Of a DNA stretch of 64,000 bases, positions 50,491 through 61,794 are shown piece after piece (position 1 is the stretch's first letter; every line of letters starts with the position of its first letter). Source of the DNA: Syngnathus acus (lineage: Eukaryota; Chordata; Actinopteri; Syngnathiformes; Syngnathidae); NCBI RefSeq assembly GCF_901709675.1, contig NC_051095.1, forward strand, positions 21,639,956 to 21,703,955. Direction: 5' to 3'. The notes under the pieces were generated by a model that worked only from the letters and a program-made list of their open reading frames with translations, made no database searches and was not told where the DNA came from. The position numbers were made by a program, and so were the translations under genes.

Positions 50491-52668
50491 GATGGTGGGG
50501 GAAGATGCCGGTCCGACCTGGCAGACCCAAACGTTCTGTGAGGGTCTGCTGGGAACGTCTGGCGGAATCCCCTGTCAGGAAGAGCTTCAACTCCCACCTC
50601 CGGCAGAGCTTTTCCCACGTCCCGGGGGAGGCGGGGGACATTGAGTCCGAGTGGACCTTGTTCCGCGCCTCCATTGTTGAGGCGGCCGACCGGAGCTGTG
50701 GCCGTAAGGTCATTGGTGCCTGTCGTGGCGGCAATCCCCGAACCCGCTGGTGGACACCGGCGGTAAGGGATGCCGTCAAGCTGAAGAAGGAGTCCTATCG
50801 GGCCGTTTTGGCCTGCGGGACTCCGGAGGCAGCTGACAGGTACCGGGTGGCCAAGCGGAACGCGGCTTCGGCGGTTGCTGAGGCAAAAACCCGGGCGTGG
50901 GAGGAGTTCGGCGAGGCCATGGAGAATGACTTCCGGACGGCTTCGAGGAAATTCTGGTCCACCATCCGGCGTCTCAGGAGGGGGAAGCAGTGCAACGTCA
51001 ACACTGTTTACAGTGGAGATGGCGTGCTGCTGACCTCGACTCGGGACGTCGTGTGTCGGTGGGGAGAATACTTCGAAGACCTCCTCAATTCCACCGACAC
51101 GCCTTCCATTGTGGAAGCAGGGCCTGGGGACTCTGAGGCGGACTCTCCAATCTCTGGGGTTGAAGTCACTGAGGTAGTTAAAAAACTCCTCGGTGGCAAG
51201 GCCCCGGGGGTGGATGAGATCCGCCCGGATTTCTTAAGGGCTCTGGATGTTGTGGGGCTGTCATGGCTGACACGTCTCTACAGCATCGCGTGGACATCGG
51301 GGACAGTGCCTCTGGATTGGCAGACTGGGTGGTGGTTCCCCTCTTTAAGAAGGGGGACCGGAGGGTGTGTTCCAATTACAGGGGAATTACACTCCTCAGC
51401 CTCCCTGGTAAGGTCTATTCAGGGGTGCTGGAGAGGAGGGTCCGTCGGGAGGTCGAACCTCGGATTCAGGAGGAACAGTGTGGCTTTCGTCCTGGCCGTG
51501 GAACAGCGGACCAGCTCTTCACCCTCAACAGGATCCTCGAGGGTGCATGGGAGTTCGCCCAACCAGTCCACATGTGTTTTGTGGACTTGGAGAAGGCGTT
51601 CGACCGTGTCCCTCGGGAGGTTCTGTGGGGGGTGCTTCGGGAGTACGGGGTACCGAGCCAACTGATAAGGGCGGTTCGGTCCCTGTATCACCGATGCCAG
51701 AGTGTGGTCCGCATTTCCGGCAGTAAGTCGGATTCGTTCCCAGTGAGGGTTGGACTCCGCCAAGGCTGCCCTTTGTCACCGATTCTGTTCATAATTTTTA
51801 TGGACAGAATTTTCTAGGTGCAGCCGAGGCGTTGAGGGTGTCCGGTTTGGGGACCTCAGCATCGCGTCTCTGCTTTTTGCAGACGACGTTGTGCTGTTGG
51901 CTTCTTCAGGCCGTGATCTCCAGCTCTCACTGGAGCGGTTCGCAGCCGAGTGTGAAGCGGTCGGGATGAGGGTCAGCACCTCCAAATCCGAGTCCATGGT
52001 CCTCGATCGGAAAAGGGTGGAATGCCCTCTCCGGATCGGGGATGAGATCCTGCCCCAAGTGGAGGAGTTTAAGTATCTTGGGGTCTTGTTCACGAGTGAG
52101 GGGAGGATGGAGCGTGAGATCGACAGGCGGATCGGTGCAGCGTCGGCAGTAATGCGGACTCTGTACCGGTCCGTCGTGGTGAAGAGAGAGCTGAGCCAAA
52201 AGGCAAAGCTCTCAATTTACCGGTCGATTTACGCTCCTACCCTCACCTATGGTCACGAGCTATGGGTCGTGACCGAAAGAACGAGATCCCGGATACAAGC
52301 GGCCGAAATGAGTTTTCTCCGCAGGATGTCCGGGCTCTCCCCTTAGAGATAGGGTGAGAAGTTCGGTCATCCGGGAGAGACTCGGAGTAGAGTCGCTACT
52401 CCTCCACGTTGAGAGGAGCCAGATGAGGTGGCTCGGGCATCTCATCAGGATGCCTCCTGGACGCCTCCCTGGGGAGGTGTTCCGGGCATGTCCCACCGGT
52501 AGGAGACCCCGGGGACGACCCAGGACGCGCTGGAGAGACTATGTCTCTCGGCTGGCCTGGGAACGCCTTGGGATCCCCCGGGATGAGCTAGATGAAGTAG
52601 CTGGGGAGAGGGAAGTCTGGGAGTCCCTCCTGAAGCTGCTGCCCCCGCGACCCGACCCCGGATAAGCG
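50491..52668 (+). pseudogene. Rex3-like reverse transcriptase and C-terminal region, frameshifted
   Basis: This is the RT of an RTE-clade element. The pre-RT linker runs from 50491. RT motifs include [15 protein letters not shown] (about 51193), [20 protein letters not shown] (about 51346), [16 protein letters not shown] (about 51469), [13 protein letters not shown] (about 51573), GLRQGCPLSPILF (about 51750), LLFADDVVLLASSG with the catalytic FADD (about 51871) and EEFKYLGVLFTSEGRMEREI (about 52064). The C-terminal part has GRPRTRWRDYVSRLAW (about 52510) and ends PRPDPG before TAA at 52663. Frameshifts lie near 51328 (one base lost), 51812 (one T gained, giving an immediate stop) and 52341 (one C gained, giving a TAG). 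The shifts are the only obvious damage; the catalytic residues survive. Confidence 0.88.
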
Positions 52669-52673
52669 GAAGA

Positions 52674-52707
52674 AGATGGATGGATGGATGGATGGATGGA
52701 TGGATGG
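52674..52707 (+). repeat. (GATG)n tail of the Rex3-like element
   Basis: About eight GATG/GGAT units directly after the stop codon and a few spacer bases. It forms the 3' terminus of the retrotransposon. Confidence 0.95.
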
Positions 52708-52719
52708 ACATCATGCTGA
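52708..52719 (+). repeat. Target-site duplication, right copy
   Basis: An exact repeat of the 12-mer at 49317-49328. Confidence 0.85.
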
Positions 52720-53507
52720 ACTTGACCTTGCTATCCTGTGCATTATTTTTTCGCAAGTAGATTCCGCTCACCTACACTTAACTAACTTTTAATGAAGAAA
52801 AGGGCTGTTGAGCAAGACCCACGACTATTATGGTGCTAATGTTACACATCACTACTCTAACTGCCCCTCACGCATACCTTCGAGCCTATCATCATTAGAG
52901 CTCAGACTTGCCCTCTAAATTCGTATTCGCTATTTGGATTGATAGAAAAAAAAAGACGAATTTAATAGAATGTTTATTATTCCTTGTACTTTAAATAAAT
53001 ACATGTCATAGTCCAACAAATGACGACTGCAGTTTAATTGAAAGGGTAAATGGAGTGCACTTATCGACGATGTAAGGTGTGCAAAACGATTACAGAGCTT
53101 CCCATTCACTTACTGTGTTTGGAAACTACATCTTGAATCACAGTATACGCACAGTGTACAATTTGACCACTCTCAAAAAACTTTTTATTTGATTTAAAGT
53201 TGCTTACTGCAAGCAGGATCCCTCATTGTACCATGGCCAAAGATGAAACCTTAGGTCGGTTTTTGAATATTTCAATGCTGTGAATATATAAAATATTTAC
53301 TGGTACAAGCTTTGGAGCAAGCTCGGGAGATGTCTCCCTTCCTTTGTTTCATGCTGTGACGGAGTGAGGAATGAGCAAGGTAATGACAGAGGCATTGATA
53401 CACTGCGTGTGATAGTCTTTATTGACTGTACTGCTTAACATTTTCATTTGATACTCATTAGCTGGTCACTTATTCGCACATGCACACACAAAACTTCAGT
53501 CTAAAGG
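52720..53507. other. Intergenic stretch without recognised genes
   Basis: Nothing was recognised. Confidence 0.4.
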
Positions 53508-53650
53508 AGGGGTGTCCAAACTACGGCCCGCGGGCCGCCCAGTTTTTATTGGCCCGCAGCAAATTCTGAAAACATAATTGAATGTGGCCCGCACAACAGC
53601 TTGAGCACTTCTCAGTTTCCACACTAGATGGAGCCCGCCACACAAAGCGC
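53508..53650 (+). mobile_element. hAT-type terminal remnant
   Basis: GGGGTGTCCAAACTACGGCC followed by CGCGGGCCGCC and TTATTGGCCCGC is the 5' end of a very common fish hAT family. The far end is missing. The nested end at 26640 is from the same family. Confidence 0.55.
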
Positions 53651-54190
53651 TTGACGTCCGATTAGTAAATGATGTAATGTAGCTCCTCTCCTGGAATGAC
53701 CAGAGTCCAACCTGTCTTCATCATCCTTTGACTCATCCTCATCAACAGTTTGAAACAGATTTAATGCTTTCTCGATTGTATAACTGTTTCATATTGACCA
53801 TGTTTACTTTTATGAAAAATCGATACCGCTCCTGGTTGCTATGGAAACCCAGCGCAGAAGTAAGGACTCTTAAAAAGAAAAAAAATTCAATAAAATGACA
53901 GCATGGGCATAATATACATACAGACAAACGCAGAAATTCGGGGACATCGTTAATCTATATAAACAAAGTAACGACGCATCAAAGCTTGAGAATTGTCAAC
54001 TGGGAATTCTAGTGTTAACAAACGGCACCCTTGTGGGGCTGAAGGCTGCATTATCACAGCGGTAGGAAAAAAAATGCTGAGAACAGACAAAGGTTGCTAT
54101 CTATATCTACAAACTTATCCCTACGAATGTAAACAACCCACTGCCTCTACTGACAACGAAAGCAGAATTACATCGTGAACAAACTGTATA
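53651..54190. other. Intergenic stretch without recognised genes
   Basis: Nothing was recognised. Ends with TA directly before the Tigger-like element. Confidence 0.4.
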
Positions 54191-54906
54191 CAGTAGAACC
54201 TCTAGTTCGTTCCAGAAGGAACATTGCGAAGCGAAACCTTTGAGTGCCGAAGCAATTTTCCCCATTAGAAAAAACTGAAAACGCACTAATCCCTTCTCAA
54301 CCAGCAAGTTTTCACCCTAAATTGAATATGCAATATAAATGAAAAAAGAAACACATCAATAAAACAGTCAATTTTGATGAGGTGCTGAATCTATGAACAC
54401 GTAGCTGTAGAGGGGTAACCCCCTCCCATAAAAAAAATCCGGTGGCTGCATTTTGTCAGTGTTTTCCTTTTTTTTGCTTTTTTTCACTGGGACCTGGCCG
54501 GTAACCCCCATTTGTAGTTTTGTTTCGCCTCTCTATTCCTCAAAAATGAATTTATGGTCAAACTCGGCACTTTGAATTCCGATGCCAAGTCCATCACACG
54601 AACGGCTCTTTCATACTTGTCTATGATTGCCTTTTTCAGCTCTATTGTTGTTCTTGCCACTTTCCTCTTCTGCTTTCCTCTTCTGTTTTTTCTCTTGTAC
54701 AGTGCATCCTTACAACCCGCCAAACTACAAGGCCAACCAACGACGACTAGCGGCAGGTGGAACAAACTATTTTGTTCACAATAGCCGAGAGAGTTGGGTC
54801 GGTTTCCGAAGCTTTGTCCGAGAACCGGGACAAAAATTTCCTGACATTTTGCGTTGAAATTCGAATATGTTGAGAACCAAGGCGATTGACTTCCGGAGTT
54901 CCAATG
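54191..54906 (-). mobile_element. Tigger/pogo-like element, internally deleted
   Basis: One end reads CAGTAGAACCTCTAGTTCG. The other, on the minus strand, reads CATTGGAACTCCGGAAGTC and is a diverged partner of the first. TA lies directly outside both ends (54189-54190 and 54907-54908), as expected for the Tc1/mariner-pogo superfamily. At 716 bp it is far shorter than an autonomous Tigger. It keeps the N-terminal DNA-binding part of the transposase but has lost the DDE catalytic part. Confidence 0.7.
54530..54720 (-). pseudogene. Tigger-like transposase N-terminal helix-turn-helix fragment
   Basis: The minus strand encodes KRKVARTTIELKKAIIDKYE, RAVRVMDLASEFKVPSLTI and NSFLRNREA. This is the Psq/CENP-B-type N-terminal DNA-binding domain of pogo-family transposases, in which a K(A/E)-I--K-E-G resp. 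lA--F-v--STI pattern marks the helix-turn-helix (family knowledge). It breaks off after NREAKQ and runs into non-homologous sequence, the likely deletion point. Without the DDE domain it could at most encode a DNA-binding peptide; no in-frame start with good context is evident. Confidence 0.65.
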
Positions 54907-57900
54907 TATTTGTGCAAAAACACAGCAGTCTGTCCTCTCTGCTCTTTTTCAACATCTTGACAAATACACATACAAAGAAACAATCATGACTGTAATTTAA
55001 TTTTTGTGTAGCACTCTTTGTAAACAATACAAATCATTTTATTGTGCATGTCATGCAAAAGCAGGTTTAAGACAAACCAAAAATGTTGCATTATTTTAAC
55101 TTTATAAGCAAAATCTCAAACCATATGTTCTGCCAGCTCCTCTAATCAACTTGTAACTAAAAGTATGCTGGAGTTCATTACAGTCTGCTGCTAGTCTGAA
55201 TCTCTCCCTCAAGCTACTGAAAAAAAAATCTAAATACTTCATGTTAGGTGCCCTCCATATCGTTTCAATGTGACCTTGCACATTTTTGCTCTAAGCACAT
55301 CATAACTGCACACCGAAATGTCAGCGAAATAAAAAGCTATCACTGCATGCTGTATCGTGAAATGTATAAATCCGTGCCCTTGCTTAGAAGAAAGAAAAGA
55401 AGACAATATCCTATTCACGCTGAGCCCCACTGGCAGTCTGAATGACGATCAAGTAAAGTTTTGGAGATGTTTGTTTGTGTGCTGCACTCAAACAACCTTC
55501 TATTGCCTATGCAGACACTTGTCTCTTCATCAAGGGCAGTCTTTTGTCTATGTGCAGTACATAACTGATAAAAACAGGTAATTTTCAAGTAGTTGGTATG
55601 AAATTACAGCCATACACCAGGTTTTCAACTAAATTAAAGAAATGATGTATCAATGTAGGAAGGTTACAGGGTCAAGTTCACAGTCTGTTTTTGATAGTTT
55701 TGCATGTATTTTGCTTTCTCATTCCATAGCAAACTGACTTTCCTCCACCCCTCAAATGCTTTTTTAATTTTTATGGGCAACTCCTCGTTAAAATTGTATT
55801 ATGATTGATAATTTGATATTGGTATTCAGTGTTTGTACTATATGATTAGGGTTGTGGGGATTAAACAATGAAAGTCGAAAAAAGAACCACTGTGGGGTAG
55901 GAGACAATATTGCATCACATCCATTGTAAAATCTGACCTTCCACCACCCTTTCAACAGAATATATTGGCTGTAGCTTGCAATCTAACATAATAGTGAAAG
56001 TACTGACATACACACATTAAGTCTACCAAGAATGATTTCAGCATTATGTATCTCACGAGACTATAATGTAACTGAAGTAGAAGTGTAGCTGCAGTAACTT
56101 AGATAGTGGTCACAATTAACAAGACAAACTTTTAACACCTAATTTTAGGGAAACACACTCTGGTGGTCATCTGGCGTTTATAGAAGCGTAGGTACGTATG
56201 TCTAAAATTTGTTCCAGTTAATCGTTCCTGATCGGCTTAGGAGGAGATGTTTCAAGCACTCAATGACGTTTTACTCCTGATACAATACCGATATTGCAAC
56301 AGTGAGTACTGTGCGATATCAATATTGATCTGATACAATATCAGAAAGAATAGTACATACTTTTATGAACCATGTATTGTTATAAATTGAAAGTGAAATT
56401 ATATGTATTAAGAACTGACCCCTTTTTATAATTAACCAATAAGTTACTTGAAGATTAACATTAAATATAAGCATATACTACAACTGAATATCTAAAAAAG
56501 TCCTTGAGAAATGACTGTATCTCACACCCAAAAAGAATGCATAATTCTAAAGTCCAAGTAACCAATTTGTTTTACTTAAACATAAACACATACTACAAAG
56601 AATAGAGTAGAAAAAGACACAGATAAATAACCTCCATAAATCCAGTAAAACCAAACAGTGCTTTTAAAGTGCAAAGCAACAATTTAACTTAACCTTACTG
56701 TCAGCATATGTTGGGAACAGCATTTGTCTGCACTGCTTTAACATACTACATGCTGGCAAAATTGACTCATGCTCATGTGAAAAGATGAGACCACTGCAAG
56801 AGCTTCAGTGACCTGGACCTGCTCATATGGTTTATGTGGTAGACTACAGACTTGTTGGGTGAATGCAGAAGCACATCCCCGCTAACTTTTATTTAATTTT
56901 GGTTTTGTTCCTTTTGGTCCTCGATCCTAACCTGCCCAGAAGGCAGAGATACCCATCACAGCCATGGCAACAGTGTTCAAGGTAACAGTGCTCTGGGACA
57001 GAATAAAATTGCAACTGTGAACATTCACTCTAAGAAACAACCGCCTCAAATGATAGAGCATGTTTATCTGCTATTTGAGTAGAAGCACCTGTGGCTAAAG
57101 CCAAACTATGCTGGGTTTTTACCTTCTGCATCTGGAATTGTCATTTCTGATCATGGCTGGGAGCACCCAGAGTGTGTTCGCTTCATGAAGGTGCGACACT
57201 GACGCAATTAAGTGGTGCAGACCATAAAGTGCATAGCAGCCTGCCTTTTCTGACTTAAGCACCCGGCAGAATATGCCCCGTTGTGAATAAGCATACGTTT
57301 AAAATCAAAACTGTTCAAGATTAGATTTGATTGCAAGGTTATATTGGAAGCTGTATCCCCTTGAGGTCTTTCAATTAGCACTCCTCAAACACAAAACACA
57401 CAAATCAAATATACATTCATCCATAACAAGAAGAGTCACTAACATATTAAAAGGTTTACCATGTTCAGAGTTTTTCCACATTGGGCTAAACTGAAATCAG
57501 TGTGTCAATAATTTAAATAATTTCACTAAATACTACTTACTCCATTAAAATGCTTCCAGTAAAAATCCTAAATTGATGGGCAAATGAATAATCTTTTATG
57601 CAACCATGCAGTTTTGTTGCTAACCAATTTTCCATTGTGAACAAAATGTTTTTCTTTAGTTTTTTTATTAGTTTAATTACACAAATAAATGAATGAATCA
57701 ATTAAATTTGTTTCAAACATGTAAACATAAAACATTGTTTTCTCAAAAATGCCATGACACACCCCTTGTCTTTTGTTCTGTACAATGTTATATCAAGCAA
57801 GTCAAAAATGCATTGCTGAGACAAAAAAAAAAGGCAGTTGTGTGGGTGATTACCTGCTTCGCTCTGCAGCATGCTGTTTCTATGCTAGTTTGTTCTAAAA

Positions 57901-58274
57901 TACTTGACAACAGAACACAAGCTGTAGCAGGAGTTCATTAAAATAAAGGCAAAGCCTGGGCCAGCAACAAGCATCCTCTCAATACAGAATAGCAGTTTTG
58001 CCTCCTGCTGTGACCTCTCACATACAATAGGAGCACAAAACCAAGAAACGAACAGTACTCACACAAAGCCACACTTTAGTTAGGGCAAAGAGTATTTCCC
58101 TGTGTCAGTCCAATATTTATTTCATTTATGAATATTTACAAAGGTCATGACTTTGCAAGTTATGGAATTTTTGAAAGAAATATGAATAGTTAATGTTGCA
58201 GGGAAAAAAGTGTCAAAACAATTATTTTACACCAGAAATACTGATGATTTATCTCCTATATCAACACTGTAGAC
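54907..58274. other. Long AT-rich stretch without recognised genes
   Basis: About 3.4 kb without a splice-supported frame. A patch at 56270-56345 repeats GATACAATA-type words (GATACAATACCGATATTGC, TGATCTGATACAATATC), perhaps a decayed inverted-repeat element. Nothing else was recognised. Confidence 0.4.
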
Positions 58275-58599
58275 CAGGGGTGTCAAACTCATTTCTTTCA
58301 CGGGCTGCATTGTAGTCATAGCTTCTTTCGGAGGGCCATTATGACTGTCAACCCAAATAATGTATGAGCACCTCATATTATATACAGTAAAAGCTACAAA
58401 ATAACTGACAAATAACTCATTTTCAAATCAGACGAGTAAAAACTGGTCAAATATTTAAAAAAAATGATATTATTAAAAGTGAAGACAATTTGCAATTCTA
58501 GTAATGACACACGATTTTGATGCACAATTTGTCTTCGCGGGCCACATAAAATGATGTGGCGGGCCGTATCTGGCCCCCGGGACTTGAGTTTGACACCTG
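58275..58599 (-). mobile_element. hAT-type MITE, copy B
   Basis: The reverse complement begins CAGGTGTCAAACTCAAGTCC and runs in near-identity with copy A at 20546-20873. Its other end reads CAGGGGTGTCAAACTCATTT. It is 325 bp against 328 bp for copy A. Non-coding. Confidence 0.75.
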
Positions 58600-59004
58600 T
58601 GGCGTAGAGACCATGTTTTTCTGTAATTGCCATGACATTTGTACAAAAGTCTAAAACATGAACATGGAACACCGTAATGAAGGGATATCAGATATGGTTG
58701 TCTTCAGGCAAGGGGGGTTATTATAAAGGAGAAAACATAAATATAGACTTGCTAGAGGTGTAACGGTACACACAAAACAAACCGGTCAGGCTGGGGGCAA
58801 CACTGGCAGCCTATCCCTTGAAGATGAAGAAGATGAATGCACAATTTGTTCCTTTGGTTTCAATCCTCGAGTCCTTGACAGCCAAGGGTTGCAAAGGAAA
58901 TGCAGTTCAGTGGGAAGTTGCTTCTTTTTGTGAGGAGGATGCCCTTTCCGTGGTGGCACATGGCTTTCTCTTTCATGACGAAACGATGAAAAAAAAAATC
59001 CGAC
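58600..59004. other. Intergenic stretch without recognised genes
   Basis: Nothing was recognised before the L2-like LINE. Confidence 0.35.
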
Positions 59005-60120
59005 ACTCACACTGTCACCTCCGGTGTCCCCCAGGGATCTGTACTCGGTCCTACCCTCTTCACTCTCTACATACTACCCCTCGGCAATATAATCAGGAAG
59101 TTCGGCATCTCATATCATTGTTATGCGGACGACACCCAGCTATACCTCAAACTTGACCCCCCGCCCTCCATAACCCAGCCTTCTCCATCTCCCTCATCGA
59201 TCCTCTCCCTGTGTCTGGAGGAGATAAAGGCGTGGATGAATCTCAGCTTCCTGCAAGTTAACAGTGACAAAACCCAAGCCATGTTAATTGGCACTCCCCA
59301 TCAGATCCATACCTGCCCCAATAACAAGCATCTTATTCGCCGGTCTCACTATTCCCCTCTCAGCCACTGTCACCAACCTGGGTGTGAAACTGGACCCTCA
59401 ACCTCAACCTTGAGTCACACATAAAACACATCTGCAAACCTCCTTCTTCCACCTCAGAAATATTCCAAACTCCGCCCCACACTTACCCTGACGGATGCTG
59501 AGAAACTTGTCCACGCCTTTGTCTCCTCAAGGCTAGACTATTGTAACGCACTCCTCATCAGGATCCTAGCAAGAGCCTCCAGAGCTTCAGTACATTCAAA
59601 ACAGCGCTGCTAGGATCCTGATGAGGGTGCGGAAAAGCAATCACATCACACCCATCCTCCGTTCTCTGCACTGGCTCCCATCAAATCCGAATTGATTATA
59701 AGATCGCCCTCCTCACTCACCATTGTATCCTCGGACATGCTCCCCCATACCTCAAAGAACTCCTTGCCCCAAAACCTGCCACCCGAAGCCTCCGCTCATC
59801 CAATTCACACCTTCTCCACGTTCCGAAAACCAAGCTGCGCACCATGGGCGACCGGGCCTTCTGCCATACTACACTGTGGACTCCCTCCCGACCAACCTAA
59901 GAGCACCCCAATGCCACTGACTCTTTCAAAACTGGACTTAAAACTCACCTCTTTACCTTAGCATTTCCGTAATTTCTCTCATATCTTGGTTGTCGTCCAG
60001 TTGTTTTAAACTTGTCCTTGTTTTGTTTTCTTGTTTTTTTTATCTGCCATGTAGCACTTTGAGATTCCCCCGAATGTAAAGTGTGTTATAAATATAATTT
60101 ATTATTATTATTATTATTAT
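59005..60120 (+). mobile_element. L2-like LINE, 5'-truncated, with (ATT)n tail
   Basis: The 5' end is inside the [22 protein letters not shown], then [16 protein letters not shown] with the catalytic YADD-type motif, then [20 protein letters not shown]. After several frame changes come SSRLDYCNALL, HITPILRSLHWLPS, GDRAFCHTTLWTP and SFKTGLKTHLF. The end is GCACTTTGAGATTCCCCCGA, AAAGTGTGTTATAAATAT and (ATT)n at 60098-60120, typical of L2-type LINE 3' ends. It is a dead copy made by 5'-truncated insertion. Confidence 0.8.
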
Positions 60121-60687
60121 GACGGACTGCGCTCAGTGATTTAAGATTTTGTCTCACATACCTCCATCTGCATTCTGGCGGGGTGACCGCGACAATGTAG
60201 CCACATCTTTAAGAGTAACTCTTGCAAGTTAAGGGCTAGTTATACTAGCTATAAATTCAACGACCTCTTTTTTGGTCCCTCCATCCAAGGAATATATTGT
60301 TTTGGTTCTATGCAAATTGCATTTTCGTACGATGTCTGATGGGTGGCTTCCTGCAGAGCACGTCTAGATTTTTGTTGGCCCACGAGCCATCAGTGGAAAT
60401 GATCATGTCAATTGATGAGCCTCTGCGGCCAAGTGGTTGCTCTAGGCTGCCATGCCATGCTATAGATTTCAAATTGTGTGAGGTTGGTGAATGTATAAGT
60501 TGTGTTAGCTATTCCTCACTTGGCCTAGTGTCTCTGACACTACTTGATGGATACTTCTAATACTGATGTTCTTACAAGTGGTCTAGTTTCTACAGATGCT
60601 TCCATTCATGTCATTCAAGCAAATGCATCTTATTTCCATGCTTGCACAAGGACATTGGCAAGTCATTTTTAAGATACTTCCGTGTTC
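60121..60687. other. Intergenic stretch without recognised genes
   Basis: Nothing firm. It may be the upstream part of the retroelement whose RT scrap follows. Confidence 0.35.
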
Positions 60688-60960
60688 TGAAAAAGACCTG
60701 AGAGCTGGCTGGTGATAGACCTGTGGGTAAGAACATCATTTTGAAAATGGTCCCATTTCACATGTTGTGCACCTACGAGGCGCTACATGCTCTTTGCCAG
60801 GGTGACTGGTTCACAACCATCGACGATAAATATTTTCATTTCATGTTTTCATCCGTCAGTCATTTGCACTCAAAGTTTCTGGATTTTCAGCATTTTCAGT
60901 TTCAAAGTATTTCAGGTTGGATTATCTGCGTGTTCCTTTTTTTGAGGGGTCCTGGAACAG
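60688..60960 (+). pseudogene. DIRS/Ty3-like reverse transcriptase fragment
   Basis: The plus strand shows KKDLRAGW, then LKMVPFHML, then EALHALCQGDWFTTIDDKYF and HSKFLDFQ. This follows the RT order PKKDGGLRPILDLR, LK--PFHML, GDWF-SIDLKDAYFH, HRKFLRF known from DIRS-type elements. The D of the first catalytic motif is retained (TIDD), but the following KDAY is damaged and the rest is gone. Heavily decayed. Confidence 0.5.
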
Positions 60961-61229
60961 ATTAAGGGCATTTTTATTCATTTCAATAGGGAAAGATGAT
61001 TTGAGATACAAGTATTTTGAGTTACAAGCATGGTAAAGTAGCAAATTAAAATTATATCTTAAGGTACATTGTGTTTTTGAAGTTGATGGTTGAATTTTAC
61101 ACTGTTGGAGTTCCCAAGAATAATAATAAGCAAGTCTGTCCATTTTCTTCTGCAAAAATATGTTATTAATGACCCTGAGGTGTAATGTAAACATGATGAA
61201 GGCAGAAAACATCTATATGACAACCTTTG
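60961..61229. other. Intergenic stretch without recognised genes
   Basis: Nothing was recognised. Confidence 0.35.
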
Positions 61230-61288
61230 AGTGTGTGTGTGTGTGTGTGGGTGCGTGCGTGTGTGTGTGTGTGTGTGTGTGTCTGTGT
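61230..61288. repeat. (TG)n microsatellite, interrupted
   Basis: A TG run of about 59 bp with GC interruptions near 61250-61260 and a TC near 61282. Confidence 0.93.
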
Positions 61289-61319
61289 GCTTGATTGGAG
61301 GTCATTTCAGGTGTGGTGC

Positions 61320-61620
61320 AGTGGAGTTACTCGGTGGCTGTCTTCAATCATCGTCAGCGCCCTACTTAAGCCAGCCTCAGACCCCACCACTCCGCCAGAT
61401 TGTCAATACTTAACAAGTATGTACAGCCGGCTGTTCTGCACCATTTCTAAACTTAGAAAATCCCAGCGTGAATTTGCTCCCTGTTTCCAGCCTGCCACCT
61501 AGCCTACCCTGCAAACACCTCGTGATCCTGCCATTGCGTTTGGACCTTCTGCACACGACAAATAACTCCTCTGACCATCACCTTGTTGCAAATAAATTCA
61601 TCATCATCATCATCATGTCA
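61320..61620 (+). repeat. Retroelement 3'-end-like repeat with (ATC)n tail
   Basis: CCAGCCTCAGACCCCACCAC, TACAGCCGGCTGTTCTGC, CATTGCGTTTGGACCTTCTG, then AAATAAATTC and (ATC)n at 61600-61617. A GC-richer block ending in AATAAA-like signal and a trinucleotide run looks like the 3' end of a retrotransposed element. The class is not known. Confidence 0.4.
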
Positions 61621-61649
61621 CACAGTGATATTTGAGAAATGAAATAAAG

Positions 61650-61755
61650 TTACCGTCCCATTTTTACAGTCTTTGGTATGACCCGGCCGGGGTTTCAACC
61701 CACAACCTTCCAGTCTCAGGGCGGACACTCTACCACTAGGCCACTGAGCTGGTTA
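61650..61755 (-). repeat. tRNA-derived SINE head
   Basis: On the minus strand CAGTGGCCTAGTGGTAGAGT has the form of a tRNA A box (TGGCCTAGTGG). GGTTGTGGGTTGAAACCCCG contains a B-box-like GGTTGAAACCC. It is followed by the SINE-specific CGGGTCATACCAAAGACTGT and AAAAATGGGAC. The arm pairing is too poor for a functional tRNA. It is truncated after the head. Confidence 0.6.
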
Positions 61756-61794
61756 CTCAAAACATTAACGGAGCAGCCTATTTTGAAATGAAAT

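Larger units (their letters stand above)
49329..52707 (+). mobile_element. Rex3-like (RTE clade) non-LTR retrotransposon, essentially full length, inactive
   Basis: This 3379-bp element has a 5' leader (CACCTCCGTGAGTCGTCACC start), an apurinic-type endonuclease, a reverse transcriptase and a C-terminal region. It has a very short 3' end made of GATG repeats (52674-52707), as described for Rex3 elements (established knowledge). Perfect 12-bp duplications flank it, proving insertion by target-primed reverse transcription with both ends kept. It is strikingly GC-rich beside its AT-rich surroundings. The coding sequence is broken by at least four frameshifts (about 50090, 51328, 51812, 52341), so this copy cannot make its protein. 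Segments at 51318-51338 and 51761-51781 resemble, from memory, the sites of the standard Rex3 PCR primers. The first lacks one G, which is one of the frameshifts. Confidence 0.9.

Noticed and set aside
61678-61746. Possible tRNA gene
   Set aside because: A and B boxes are present but the stems do not pair well and SINE-specific sequence follows.
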